From an uncultured Collinsella sp. (GTDB lineage Bacteria; Actinomycetota; Coriobacteriia; Coriobacteriales; Coriobacteriaceae): a stretch of DNA of 20,877 bases. The notes under the pieces are model-generated. The model was not told the DNA's origin. It made no database searches and saw nothing but the letters and a program-made list of their open reading frames with translations. Below are positions 14,595-20,877 of this stretch, in pieces. Numbering within the stretch: position 1 is the stretch's first letter; every line of letters starts with the position of its first letter. Where the stretch lies: contig UQMD01000029.1 in NCBI GenBank assembly GCA_900542155.1, positions 1 to 20,877 of the forward strand, given 5' to 3'. Position numbers and translations under genes: made by a program.

Positions 14595-15401
14595 CTACTC
14601 CTCCTCGAGGGCAGCGATGACCTCGTCGGTCATGTCCATGGTGCTGTAAACATCCTGGACGTCGTCGAGCTCCTCAAGACGGTCGATGAGGCGCTGAACC
14701 TTCTTGGCGTCGGCGCCGGAGACCTCGGTCGGGGTGGTCGGGACCATGGTGGTCTCGGAGCCCTTGACCTGGACGCCCTGCTCCTCGAGCGCCTTGGAGA
14801 CAGCCATAACGTCGTTGGCAGCAGTCCAGACGATCCACTCCTCGCCGGCGTCCTCGTAGTCCTCGCCACCGGCCTCGGCGATGGCCATCATGAACTCATC
14901 CTCGTCACCGGCAGCACCGTTGGCGATCATGGTCTCCTTCTTGGCGTTCTCGTCCAGGATCTCCTTGGCGACGACGATCTGGCCCTTGCGCTCAAACTGG
15001 AAGGCGACGGAGCCGGAGGTGCCCAGGTTGCCACCAGCGTGGGAGAAGGCGGAACGGACATCAGCGGCAGTACGGTTGCGGTTGTCGGTCAGGCAGTCGA
15101 CGTAGACGGCGACACCGGCGGGACCGTAGCCCTCGTACACGATGTTCTCGTAGACGGCAGCATCGGCGCCCGAACCAAAAGCCTTGTCGATAGCGGACTT
15201 GATCTTGTCCTTAGGCATGGACTGAGCCTTGGCCTTGGCAACAGCAGCGGCGAGGCTGGCGTTGTTCTCGGGCAGCGGGTCACCGCCGAGACGGGCAGCA
15301 ACGGTGATGTTGCGGCTGAGCTTGGAGAAAAGGGCGGAACGCTTGGCGTCCTGCGCGCCCTTACGATGCTTGGTTGTGGCCCACTTAGAGTGTCCGGACA
15401 T
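14595..15401 (-). CDS. yebC: YebC/PmpR (TACO1) family protein
   Basis: The 268-residue product opens with the hallmark MSGHSKWATTKHRKGAQDAKR and contains ENIVYEGYGPAGVAVYVDCLTDNRNRTAADVRSAFSHAGGNLG and GSVAFQFERKG. Older annotation calls the family transcriptional regulators. More recent work on YebC and TACO1 points to a role in translation, easing ribosome stalling. It is slightly longer than the common 240-250 residues because of an acidic insertion around AAGDEDEFMMAIAEAGGEDYEDAG. ATG follows AGGAGA at 5 nt. A terminator follows the gene. Confidence 0.96.
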   Translation of the reverse strand: MSGHSKWATTKHRKGAQDAKRSALFSKLSRNITVAARLGGDPLPENNASLAAAVAKAKAQSMPKDKIKSAIDKAFGSGADAAVYENIVYEGYGPAGVAVYVDCLTDNRNRTAADVRSAFSHAGGNLGTSGSVAFQFERKGQIVVAKEILDENAKKETMIANGAAGDEDEFMMAIAEAGGEDYEDAGEEWIVWTAANDVMAVSKALEEQGVQVKGSETTMVPTTPTEVSGADAKKVQRLIDRLEELDDVQDVYSTMDMTDEVIAALEEE

Positions 15402-15532
15402 ACGTGTCTCCTATCGGTTTCGACCTAAAGCCCAGCGCAGATGCTCGGGCAATATAAACAAACGTCGTTATGATATACCTACTGGCCTGCGAGATAAACC
15501 CCAAAATGAAGGCGTCGTGATGATGCCACCCT

Positions 15533-15565
15533 TTGGTGCAAAGTAACCTGACCCCAATGCACCAA
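15533..15565 (+). repeat. REP-like hairpin (copy 4)
   Basis: TTGGTGCA (15533-15540) pairs with TGCACCAA (15558-15565). Two mismatched positions on each side then leave the 13-nt loop GTAACCTGACCCC (15543-15555). It ends one nucleotide before the stop codon of the large minus-strand membrane-protein gene (TAA at 15567-15569). I see no clear promoter in 15402-15532. Confidence 0.7.
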
Positions 15566-15566
15566 G

Positions 15567-17750
15567 TTAGGACCAGAGGAAGTCGCTGCGGGTGACGGTG
15601 GCGCCGATGGCGAAGGGCATGCAGGCGATGGCCGGATACAGGTAGCGCATGTAGGTCGACCCGTTGCACGGGCCAATCAGGCACACGGCGAGCACACCCA
15701 TCAGTGGCACCCAAATCGCCAGCGCACGCCATGAATGACGACGCAGCAGGTAGACCACCGCGGCGATCATGATCCACACATAAGTGGCCGAGCTCATGGT
15801 GAGCGAGATAAACGGGATGCGCTGCACCGCCACGCGATACAGGTTGATCAGGTGGTCGCACCAGCGCACAACCTTGCTATCGACCGGATGGAAGTCGAAG
15901 TACTTGAGATTGTCGGGACGCGCCATAATCTCGGCACTGCGCGCCGTGCTGTAGACCCACGCATCGCGGGCACTCGGATAAAAGTAGCCGTAATAGTTAT
16001 TGATGAGCGCCGAGATATAGCACTCGGGATCCTTTTTGAACATCTGGGCCCACACCTCAAAATAGGCCTTGATGTCCTCCTGCGAGGCGTATTCGTTAAA
16101 GCAATTTTTGACGGCATCCGACTTATCCGGGTTATAGCGGCGGCCCAGATTCTCGTACTTGAGCACACGGTCAATCACGGCACGCTCTTCGTCGGTCACC
16201 AAGCCGTCGCAAGGAGCCTCCACGATGGTGCCGTCCTCCTTAACCGTGGGGTTGACGCCCGAGTTGAGGCCGTCGTGCTTTTGGACGAAACGAGCGGTCT
16301 GCTGAAACGGAATCGAGAGGATTTCGCGCTTGGAACCAGGAGTGATGTCGTGCGCCGGCATAAAGACCTTGGTGAAGTACATATTAAAGGCAAGGCAGAG
16401 TGCAAGCACCGCAAGAACTCCCACCCAGCGGAAGCGCGAGATGGCGCCCGAAGGCGCAGCACCAGCCTGCCTGGCTGCACGACGAGCCACATGCGCGTCC
16501 CATGCGCAAAACGCCGACGCGATTACGCATGCCGCCAGGGGAAACACCAGGCCGCCGTTGCGCAGAAACGTGGAACCCATGGCGCCCAGAGCGAGCAGCA
16601 GCCAGTCGTGGCGCGCAAAGAGCACGGTGGCTTTCTCGCCCGCTCGCTCGACATTGGCATCACGACGGGGCAAGCCACATGCCACGAGCTTGACGGTCTG
16701 TACCAGCAGCACCAAAAACGCGTCGGCAAACAGCACATCTTTGGTAAGCAGGGCCGCGTAGTTAGAGAACATCGGCATAAACGCAAAGAACAGCAAGATC
16801 ACGCCGCGGACCGGCAGGCTCACGCCCAGTTTGCGCAGCGACGAGATGGAATAGGCCATGCAGGCAGCCGTAATGACGAACTGAGCGCAGGTGTAGATGG
16901 CAAGACCTGCGTTGGCACTGTTGAACAGTGAAAGCCCCAGCTGGACGCACGAACCGATGATAGCCGTGTGCACCACGGGGTGATGTCCGTTGAGCAACAC
17001 ATTGGGATTGAGCAGACGCAGGTAGTCACTCGTGCCGTTGGGGTAGTTGAACCACTGGCGAATCTGCGCACCCGTATCTCCCATAAAAAGGCCGGGCAGC
17101 GAAGCGATGAGCGTGGGCGCCCAGGCGACCATAAGCACCAGGAAGGGCCCGGCAAAGGGATGGACCGAGAGTACGGCGTGAGCCACACGCCATACGCGGC
17201 CAAAGTGCGCTTCGGAAAACGGAATGCGCCGAGAGCTCAGCCAATCTAGACACTCAAAAGCCAGGTAGAAGGCAACGACCGCCAAGAGCATCCAACCCGC
17301 ACCGGCTATCCAGGCGCAGATGATGCGAGCCTTGTCGCCGAGTACGATCTCGGCAGAATCGGTGAGGTCGTAGCTGCGGCCAAACACCATGCAGACGGCA
17401 AAGAACAGCGACGGAAGGATCACCGAAGGACGCCAAGCATCGCCGCGGCCAAAGAATACGTAGCGAAACGGCAGCGTGAGCAGGCAGGCAAGCGCAAGCA
17501 GCATGACCGCGTCGGTATGGCCGGCAAACGAGAGGAGCACCTCGTAGCACACGTACAGCATGCCCGAGGCTTTGGGGTCAATCGCCAAGACTGCGTTGCT
17601 CGAGACCGGCGCGGGATCGATGGAAAACGCCGTGGTCGCCAACAGCGCGAGCAGAAATGCGATGAGCGTCTGCTTGGCGGGGTAGCGCTTAAACCAGACG
17701 ATGCGGGCAGCGTCGCGCGCAGCCGTTGTGGAGAGGTCGGAATCCTTCAC
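15567..17750 (-). CDS. Large polytopic membrane protein (DUF6020-like, GT-C-type layout)
   Basis: The 727-residue product has many hydrophobic segments spread over residues 25-500, a soluble region of about 150 residues (about 510-650, rich in charged and aromatic residues), and two or three final membrane helices. Segments such as LPGLFMGDTGAQIRQWFNYPNG and LNGHHPVVHTAIIG between early helices look like the extracytoplasmic loops of GT-C glycosyltransferases, and the whole resembles DUF6020 proteins. No function is established. A role in adding sugars to lipid-carried or surface glycans is inference. The start is GTG 17748-17750 with only a distant AAAGG upstream, so initiation may be weak. 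Downstream (15531-15566) is a REP-like hairpin. Confidence 0.75.
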   Translation of the reverse strand: MKDSDLSTTAARDAARIVWFKRYPAKQTLIAFLLALLATTAFSIDPAPVSSNAVLAIDPKASGMLYVCYEVLLSFAGHTDAVMLLALACLLTLPFRYVFFGRGDAWRPSVILPSLFFAVCMVFGRSYDLTDSAEIVLGDKARIICAWIAGAGWMLLAVVAFYLAFECLDWLSSRRIPFSEAHFGRVWRVAHAVLSVHPFAGPFLVLMVAWAPTLIASLPGLFMGDTGAQIRQWFNYPNGTSDYLRLLNPNVLLNGHHPVVHTAIIGSCVQLGLSLFNSANAGLAIYTCAQFVITAACMAYSISSLRKLGVSLPVRGVILLFFAFMPMFSNYAALLTKDVLFADAFLVLLVQTVKLVACGLPRRDANVERAGEKATVLFARHDWLLLALGAMGSTFLRNGGLVFPLAACVIASAFCAWDAHVARRAARQAGAAPSGAISRFRWVGVLAVLALCLAFNMYFTKVFMPAHDITPGSKREILSIPFQQTARFVQKHDGLNSGVNPTVKEDGTIVEAPCDGLVTDEERAVIDRVLKYENLGRRYNPDKSDAVKNCFNEYASQEDIKAYFEVWAQMFKKDPECYISALINNYYGYFYPSARDAWVYSTARSAEIMARPDNLKYFDFHPVDSKVVRWCDHLINLYRVAVQRIPFISLTMSSATYVWIMIAAVVYLLRRHSWRALAIWVPLMGVLAVCLIGPCNGSTYMRYLYPAIACMPFAIGATVTRSDFLWS

Positions 17751-17770
17751 AGTCCAAAGAGCCTTTCTAG

Positions 17771-17824
17771 AAACCTGCCAAAAAGGGACAGGTTTATTTT
17801 GGCAGGTTTTATCTGGGAAAACGT
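17771..17824 (-). repeat. REP-like hairpin with conserved flank (copy 5)
   Basis: AAACCTGCCAAAA (17771-17783) pairs with 17797-17809 around the 13-nt loop, which reads TAAACCTGTCCCT on the minus strand. The stem and the flank to 17824 are the inverted near-twin of 12896-12948, with one mismatch in 53. It forms an inverted pair with copy 6, and both lie downstream of lgt. Confidence 0.8.
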
Positions 17825-17849
17825 TACGGTTCTGTCATCGTTGCCCAGC

Positions 17850-17888
17850 AAACCACCACAAAGGTGCCTGTCCCCTTTGTGGTGGTTT
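17850..17888 (+). repeat. REP-like hairpin (copy 6)
   Basis: A perfect 13-bp stem, AAACCACCACAAA (17850-17862) with 17876-17888, encloses the 13-nt loop GGTGCCTGTCCCC. It lies 6 nt beyond the lgt stop codon. Read on the minus strand the stem ends in AAACC rather than U-rich sequence. Confidence 0.82.
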
Positions 17889-17894
17889 TGGTGG

Positions 17895-18716
17895 TTAGGC
17901 GTCCAGGTAGATGCGCTGGGGACGGTTGCGGTGTCGGGCGAAGATGGTGAGCGCCAGGCCGGCGATCACGAGCGGCAAACTCAGCAGCTGGCCCATGGTG
18001 ATAACGCCTCCCAGCAGATAGCCCAGCTGCGCATCGGGCACGCGCACGAACTCAACGAGAAAGCGGACGATGCCGTACCCCATCACGAAGACGCCCATAA
18101 ACGTACCCTGGGGCAGCAGTGGCTTTTTGCGGCTGAGCACCTGCAAAAAACAGAAGAGCACAATGCCCTCTAGAAACGCCTCGTAGAGCTGGGAGGGATG
18201 GCGCGGCATATCGCCCGCGGTGCCGCCAAAGACCACACCCCAAGGCAGATCGGTCGGCTTACCCCACAGCTCGCCGTTGACGAAATTGGCACAACGGCCC
18301 AGGCACAGGGCCAGCGGGGCGCCGATCACGGCAAGGTCGGCGACGGTCCAGGCGTCGAGCTTATACATGCGGCACACGATGATACCGCCCAAGATGCCGC
18401 CCACCAGGCCGCCGTGGAAGCTCATGCCGCCCTCGTTGGTGGCAAAGATCTCGAGCGGGTGGGTCCAATAGTAGCCATCGCCGTAAAAGACGACGTAAAA
18501 CAGGCGCGCGCCGATGATGAGGCCAAAGACCGCGCCGACCACGACGCTCGTCAGGTCATCAATCGTAATGTCGAAGCCCCAGCGGCGCTGCGTGCGATAC
18601 ATAACGACTGCCGTAAGCAGGGCGCCGACCACATAGGCCAGGCCGTACCAGTAGATGGTGATGGGGCCCGCCGAGATCGCGACGGGATCAAGCATATGGT
18701 AGAGGTCGTTGAGCAT
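17895..18716 (-). CDS. lgt: Prolipoprotein diacylglyceryl transferase Lgt
   Basis: The 273-residue polytopic enzyme transfers diacylglycerol from phosphatidylglycerol to the lipobox Cys of prolipoproteins, at the membrane. Family motifs are present: GPITIYWYGLAYV, GGMSFHGGLVGG with H101, GRCANFVNGELWG (140-152, a slight variant of GRxGNFINGE), RHPSQLYEAFLEG (172-184), and VRFLVEFVRVPDAQLG near the end, with the late essential Arg. I chose ATG 18714-18716, with AGGGGA upstream. The open frame continues to 18803, but that part crosses a terminator hairpin. The C-terminus (RHRNRPQRIYLDA) is basic and cytosolic. Confidence 0.96.
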   Translation of the reverse strand: MLNDLYHMLDPVAISAGPITIYWYGLAYVVGALLTAVVMYRTQRRWGFDITIDDLTSVVVGAVFGLIIGARLFYVVFYGDGYYWTHPLEIFATNEGGMSFHGGLVGGILGGIIVCRMYKLDAWTVADLAVIGAPLALCLGRCANFVNGELWGKPTDLPWGVVFGGTAGDMPRHPSQLYEAFLEGIVLFCFLQVLSRKKPLLPQGTFMGVFVMGYGIVRFLVEFVRVPDAQLGYLLGGVITMGQLLSLPLVIAGLALTIFARHRNRPQRIYLDA

Positions 18717-18736
18717 ATCGATCCCCTGCTCCCTAC

Positions 18737-18776
18737 ATACAAATGCGGCCGCGGGCCTTACGCTCGCAGCCGCATA
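18737..18776 (-). terminator. Terminator hairpin between the nifU-like gene and lgt
   Basis: ATGCGGC (18743-18749) pairs with GCCGCAT (18769-18775). Inside, after a 1-nt internal mismatch, GCGGGC pairs with GCTCGC around CTTAC. On the minus strand it is followed by TTTGTATG. It separates lgt from the upstream gene and overlaps any N-terminally extended lgt reading frame. Confidence 0.6.
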
Positions 18777-18824
18777 TCTGGGCGTAACGTCTATGCGGAG
18801 CATGTCGTCCGCAGCTTTCGCATC

Positions 18825-19103
18825 TTAGAACGGCGCGTACTCGTCGTACAGGTCCTCGGCCTCGCCGGAAGCATTGACCTGCTCAACGCGGGTAACGCCG
18901 GGCACATGCTCCTTCAGGATGCGCTCGATACCCATGGAAAGGGTTAGCGAGCTCATGGGGCAGCCGGCGCAGGCGCCCTGCAGCTCCAGCTTGACAACGC
19001 CCTCGTCGTCGACGCCCACGTACTCCATATCGCCGCCATCGGCCTGCAGGTTGGGGCGAATCTCTTCAAGAACCTTCTTAAGCAGCTCTTCGTTAACAGC
19101 CAC
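18825..19103 (-). CDS. NifU C-terminal domain (Nfu-type) Fe-S scaffold
   Basis: The 92-residue protein consists of a single NifU-C/Nfu domain: EIRPNLQADGGDMEYVGVDDEGVVKLELQGACAGCPMSS, with the cluster-binding C45-x-x-C48, then TLSMGIERILKEHVPGVTRVEQV. Such proteins carry and deliver assembled Fe-S clusters in the cytosol. The start is GTG 19101-19103, with AAAGGAG 5 nt upstream. No other Fe-S assembly gene lies in the window, so it stands alone. A terminator hairpin follows it. Confidence 0.95.
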   Translation of the reverse strand: MAVNEELLKKVLEEIRPNLQADGGDMEYVGVDDEGVVKLELQGACAGCPMSSLTLSMGIERILKEHVPGVTRVEQVNASGEAEDLYDEYAPF

Positions 19104-19126
19104 AGGGGCTCCTTTCTCACAATAAC

Positions 19127-19140
19127 GCGGGCACGCCCGC
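19127..19140. repeat. Short GC hairpin upstream of the nifU-like gene
   Basis: GCGGGC-AC-GCCCGC is a 6-bp perfect palindrome located 24 nt before the nifU-like start codon and about 130 nt after the dCMP deaminase stop. It has no clear U-tract, so its role as terminator or leader structure is open. Confidence 0.4.
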
Positions 19141-19211
19141 GGACAGGGGCTATGTTACTACAGCCATGTACCCGCTTAGGCGCCAGCCATGCGTGCGGAC
19201 ACGACTTTCAC

Positions 19212-19248
19212 GAGCAGTCAATTTGGGACGGGGCTCTTTTGGCTGTTT
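19212..19248 (-). repeat. REP-like hairpin, degenerate (copy 7)
   Basis: GAGCAGTCAA (19212-19221) can pair with TTGGCTGTTT (19239-19248) using G-T wobbles. Two mismatches on each side then leave the 13-nt loop 19224-19236, reading GAGCCCCGTCCCA on the minus strand. It forms an inverted pair with copy 8 at 19273-19300. Confidence 0.5.
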
Positions 19249-19272
19249 TGCCGCCAGCTGGCGTTGGCACGC

Positions 19273-19300
19273 GCTACTGCCGAGCCTGTCCCCCGGTACC
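19273..19300 (+). repeat. REP-like element overlapping the dCMP deaminase 3' end (copy 8)
   Basis: CGAGCCTGTCCCC at 19281-19293 matches the family loop. A weak stem, GCTACTG with CGGTACC (one wobble, one mismatch), surrounds a 14-nt loop. The element covers the stop codon and last codons of the minus-strand deaminase gene. Confidence 0.4.
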
Positions 19301-19798
19301 AATCTGGACATCGACGATGACCTGGCGGTAGCTGATGCCGCAGGAGTCGAGAATGCGGCGGCTGATACGGCCGTCATCGGTGTCGGCATACTTATTGTCC
19401 AGGTAGACGACTTCGCCCACGCCCACCTGCGCCAGGATCTTGGCGCAGTCGTGGCACGGGAACAGCGTGACGTAAACCGTGGAACCCTCGAGGTCCTTGA
19501 GCGAGCCACGGTAGTTGAGCACGGCGTTGGCCTCGGCATGGACCACGTAGTTGTGCTTGTCCTGCAGCGGGTCATCGCTCGTACCCCACGGGAAAAAGTC
19601 GTCGTTGAGCGCCGAGGGCGTGCCGTTGTAACCCACCGAAAGGATGCGGTGGTTGGTGCTGGCGATGCACGCTCCCACCTGCGTGTTGGGGTCCTTGCTG
19701 CGGCGCTGCGCGGCGATGGCCACGCTCATAAAGAACTCGTCCCAGCTAATAACGTCGCGGCGCTTGCCCGACGCGGTTTGATGAAGATCGTCCGACAT
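19274..19798 (-). CDS. Deoxycytidylate (dCMP) deaminase, ComEB type
   Basis: The 174-residue cytidine-deaminase-fold enzyme would convert dCMP to dUMP for thymidylate synthesis. The zinc site is complete: H88-A-E90 in VVHAEANAVLNY and PCHDC (C115, C118) in TLFPCHDCAKIL. SWDEFFMSVAIAAQRRSKDPNTQVGA and SVGYNGTPSALND are typical N-terminal segments. ATG 19796-19798 has GGAGG 8 nt upstream. A longer frame starting 36 nt earlier lacks such a site. The final residues (GTGGQARQ) are encoded by a REP-like sequence and may be an acquired tail. Confidence 0.93.
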   Translation of the reverse strand: MSDDLHQTASGKRRDVISWDEFFMSVAIAAQRRSKDPNTQVGACIASTNHRILSVGYNGTPSALNDDFFPWGTSDDPLQDKHNYVVHAEANAVLNYRGSLKDLEGSTVYVTLFPCHDCAKILAQVGVGEVVYLDNKYADTDDGRISRRILDSCGISYRQVIVDVQIGTGGQARQ

Positions 19799-19880
19799 GG
19801 CAGACACCTCCGCAATCGCAATAGTTTGGCCCATTGTAGCAGGTGAAAGGTGGGGGCGCTTATCCCGCCAGCCCCTCGCC

Positions 19881-20732
19881 CTACGCGCGGCGGGGCTTTT
19901 GGTTGATGCGGTAGAGCTCGGCGAGACCCCGCAACGTCAGCGCGTCGTCTACCGTCAGGCTATGGCCGACCAGCGCCGCAAGTGCCTCGGCATCGTCGCC
20001 GGTAATGACGATGGGCACATCGCCCTCCCCCGCGGCCTTGGTCGCGCGCATCTCGGCAAGCACCATGTCGAGCATGCCGTCGATGCGGGCTACCTCGCCC
20101 AAAACCACACCCGAGCGCATGGCCTCGCGCGTGTTGCGTCCGATGACGTGCGTTGGCGCCGAGGGCTCAACCTGGGGTAGGCGCGCTGCTGCCGCCGAAA
20201 GCGAACGGGCGCCGAGGGCCAGGCCTGGCGCGATAACGCCGCCCACAAAGGTACCGTGCGCGTCGATGACCTCGATATTGGTCGTCGTGCCCAGGTCAAT
20301 CACGATGCACGGCGAGCCGTAGACGGCGCGGGCCGCCACGGCATCGGCGATGCGGTCGGGGCCGATCTCGGCCGGATCGTCGTAGTGCACGGGTATGCCG
20401 GTCTTAAGTCCCGGCCCCACGGTGAGCACGCGCCCCGTGCAGGTGCGGGAAAGCGCCGTCTTCCAAGGGCGCTCGAGCGCCGGGACTACACAGCTCAGCA
20501 CGGCCGCGGCGGGTGCAAGCACCCCGGGCACACCTGCATCGGCGGCGAGCGCGCCCATGACCTGCACAAGTCGCATGCGTGCCTCGTCGGCCGTAATGCT
20601 CGACGGCGTCGTGATCTCGCACGTCGCAAGCGGACATTCCTGTGCCGCGGCCGAATCCTCTGCAAACAGGCCAAAGCGAATGAACGTGTTGCCCACGTCG
20701 ACCGTCAATATATATGCGCACCCATTAAGCAT
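19881..20732 (-). CDS. coaX: Type III pantothenate kinase CoaX
   Basis: The 283-residue ASKHA-fold kinase phosphorylates pantothenate in the first step of coenzyme A synthesis. Motifs are VDVGNTFIRFG (11-21, phosphate loop), GPDRIADAVAA (124-134, pantothenate site), VIDLGTTTNIEVID (144-157) and GGVIAPG (164-170). DLGTTTNIE replaces the more usual DxGTATTxD, which may alter the phosphate- or cation-binding loop but keeps Asp146. ATG 20730-20732 has AAAGGAG 8 nt upstream. The 82-nt gap to the deaminase start and same strand permit co-transcription. Confidence 0.95.
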   Translation of the reverse strand: MLNGCAYILTVDVGNTFIRFGLFAEDSAAAQECPLATCEITTPSSITADEARMRLVQVMGALAADAGVPGVLAPAAAVLSCVVPALERPWKTALSRTCTGRVLTVGPGLKTGIPVHYDDPAEIGPDRIADAVAARAVYGSPCIVIDLGTTTNIEVIDAHGTFVGGVIAPGLALGARSLSAAAARLPQVEPSAPTHVIGRNTREAMRSGVVLGEVARIDGMLDMVLAEMRATKAAGEGDVPIVITGDDAEALAALVGHSLTVDDALTLRGLAELYRINQKPRRA

Positions 20733-20768
20733 CGTCGGCGCTCCTTTCGTCTGCCCAGCAGTATATCC

Positions 20769-20805
20769 CGATGATTATTCTGGGACGGGGATTTAAAAAT
20801 CATTG
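20769..20805 (-). repeat. REP-like hairpin (copy 9)
   Basis: CGATGATTATTC (20769-20780) pairs imperfectly with 20794-20805 around the 13-nt loop TGGGACGGGGATT (reverse reading AATCCCCGTCCCA). It lies about 37 nt upstream of the coaX start, unlike the other copies, which follow stop codons. A gene beyond the window may end nearby. Confidence 0.55.
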
Positions 20806-20825
20806 CGTACCTGATGATTTTTAAA
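20792..20825. repeat. Perfect 12-bp AT-rich hairpin overlapping copy 9
   Basis: TTTAAAAATCAT (20792-20803) is perfectly complementary to ATGATTTTTAAA (20814-20825) around TGCGTACCTG. Its left arm is also the right arm of the REP-like hairpin at 20769-20805, so only one of the two structures can form at a time. The sequence from 20826 to the window end holds no feature I can support. Confidence 0.7.
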
Positions 20826-20877
20826 GGCTCTGTTAGACCAGGATTGACATACATGTGTCCCCACGGTGCCATATCGT

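Noticed and set aside
18717..18803. Longer lgt start
   Set aside because: That DNA forms a terminator hairpin, and the extra residues do not resemble Lgt.
20850..20877. Possible tenth REP-like copy (GTGTCCCC) paired with 20781-20793
   Set aside because: The spacing fits an inverted pair, but the core has two mismatches, no stem can be drawn, and the window ends there.
1..20877. CRISPR array, tRNA or rRNA genes, insertion sequences
   Set aside because: No regularly spaced direct repeats, no tRNA-like cloverleaf sequence and no transposase or integrase motif seen on either strand.

Overview
The window is about 20.9 kb of GC-rich bacterial chromosome with compact, almost entirely minus-strand gene order. 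Protein-level resemblance (fused ECF ATPase, AmaP/Asp23 envelope-stress cluster, DUF6020-like membrane protein, GroES/GroEL sequences) suggests a Coriobacteriia actinobacterium, most likely Collinsella or a close relative. That placement comes from recall of family similarity, not from a search. I support 20 protein-coding genes. I see no tRNA, rRNA, CRISPR array, transposase or phage gene.

Layout: (1) 113-4112, minus: extended -10 promoter, FMN riboswitch, riboflavin S-component (ribU), one polypeptide carrying both ECF ATPases (ecfAA'), ecfT, then a split-barrel flavin-binding protein. This is a self-contained FMN-controlled riboflavin importer. (2) 4113-6857: groES-groEL, with giant palindromes just after the stop codons of groEL and of the amidohydrolase upstream of groES. 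(3) 6858-10127: a divergent pair, a YtcJ-like amidohydrolase (minus) and an M20D amidohydrolase (plus, the only plus-strand gene). (4) 10269-14428, minus: a zinc-ribbon membrane protein with a Pro/Glu tail, a YitT transporter-like protein, and amaP / small membrane protein / asp23. (5) 14595-20732, minus: yebC, a polytopic DUF6020-like protein, lgt, a NifU-C scaffold, dCMP deaminase and coaX.

The most interesting signal is intergenic. Nine hairpin elements of 25-39 bp share a 13-nt loop (14 nt in one weak copy) with core CCYGWCCC, although their stems differ in sequence. Six lie at the 3' end of a minus-strand gene with the core on the opposite (plus) strand. Two sites carry a second copy in inverted orientation 45-70 bp further downstream. 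Two copies are near-identical over 53 bp. This looks like a REP/REPIN-type dispersed repeat family, presumably moved in trans by a transposase outside the window. The two large palindromes (147 and 211 bp) that begin about 30 nt after a stop codon are a second, separate class of structured 3' element.
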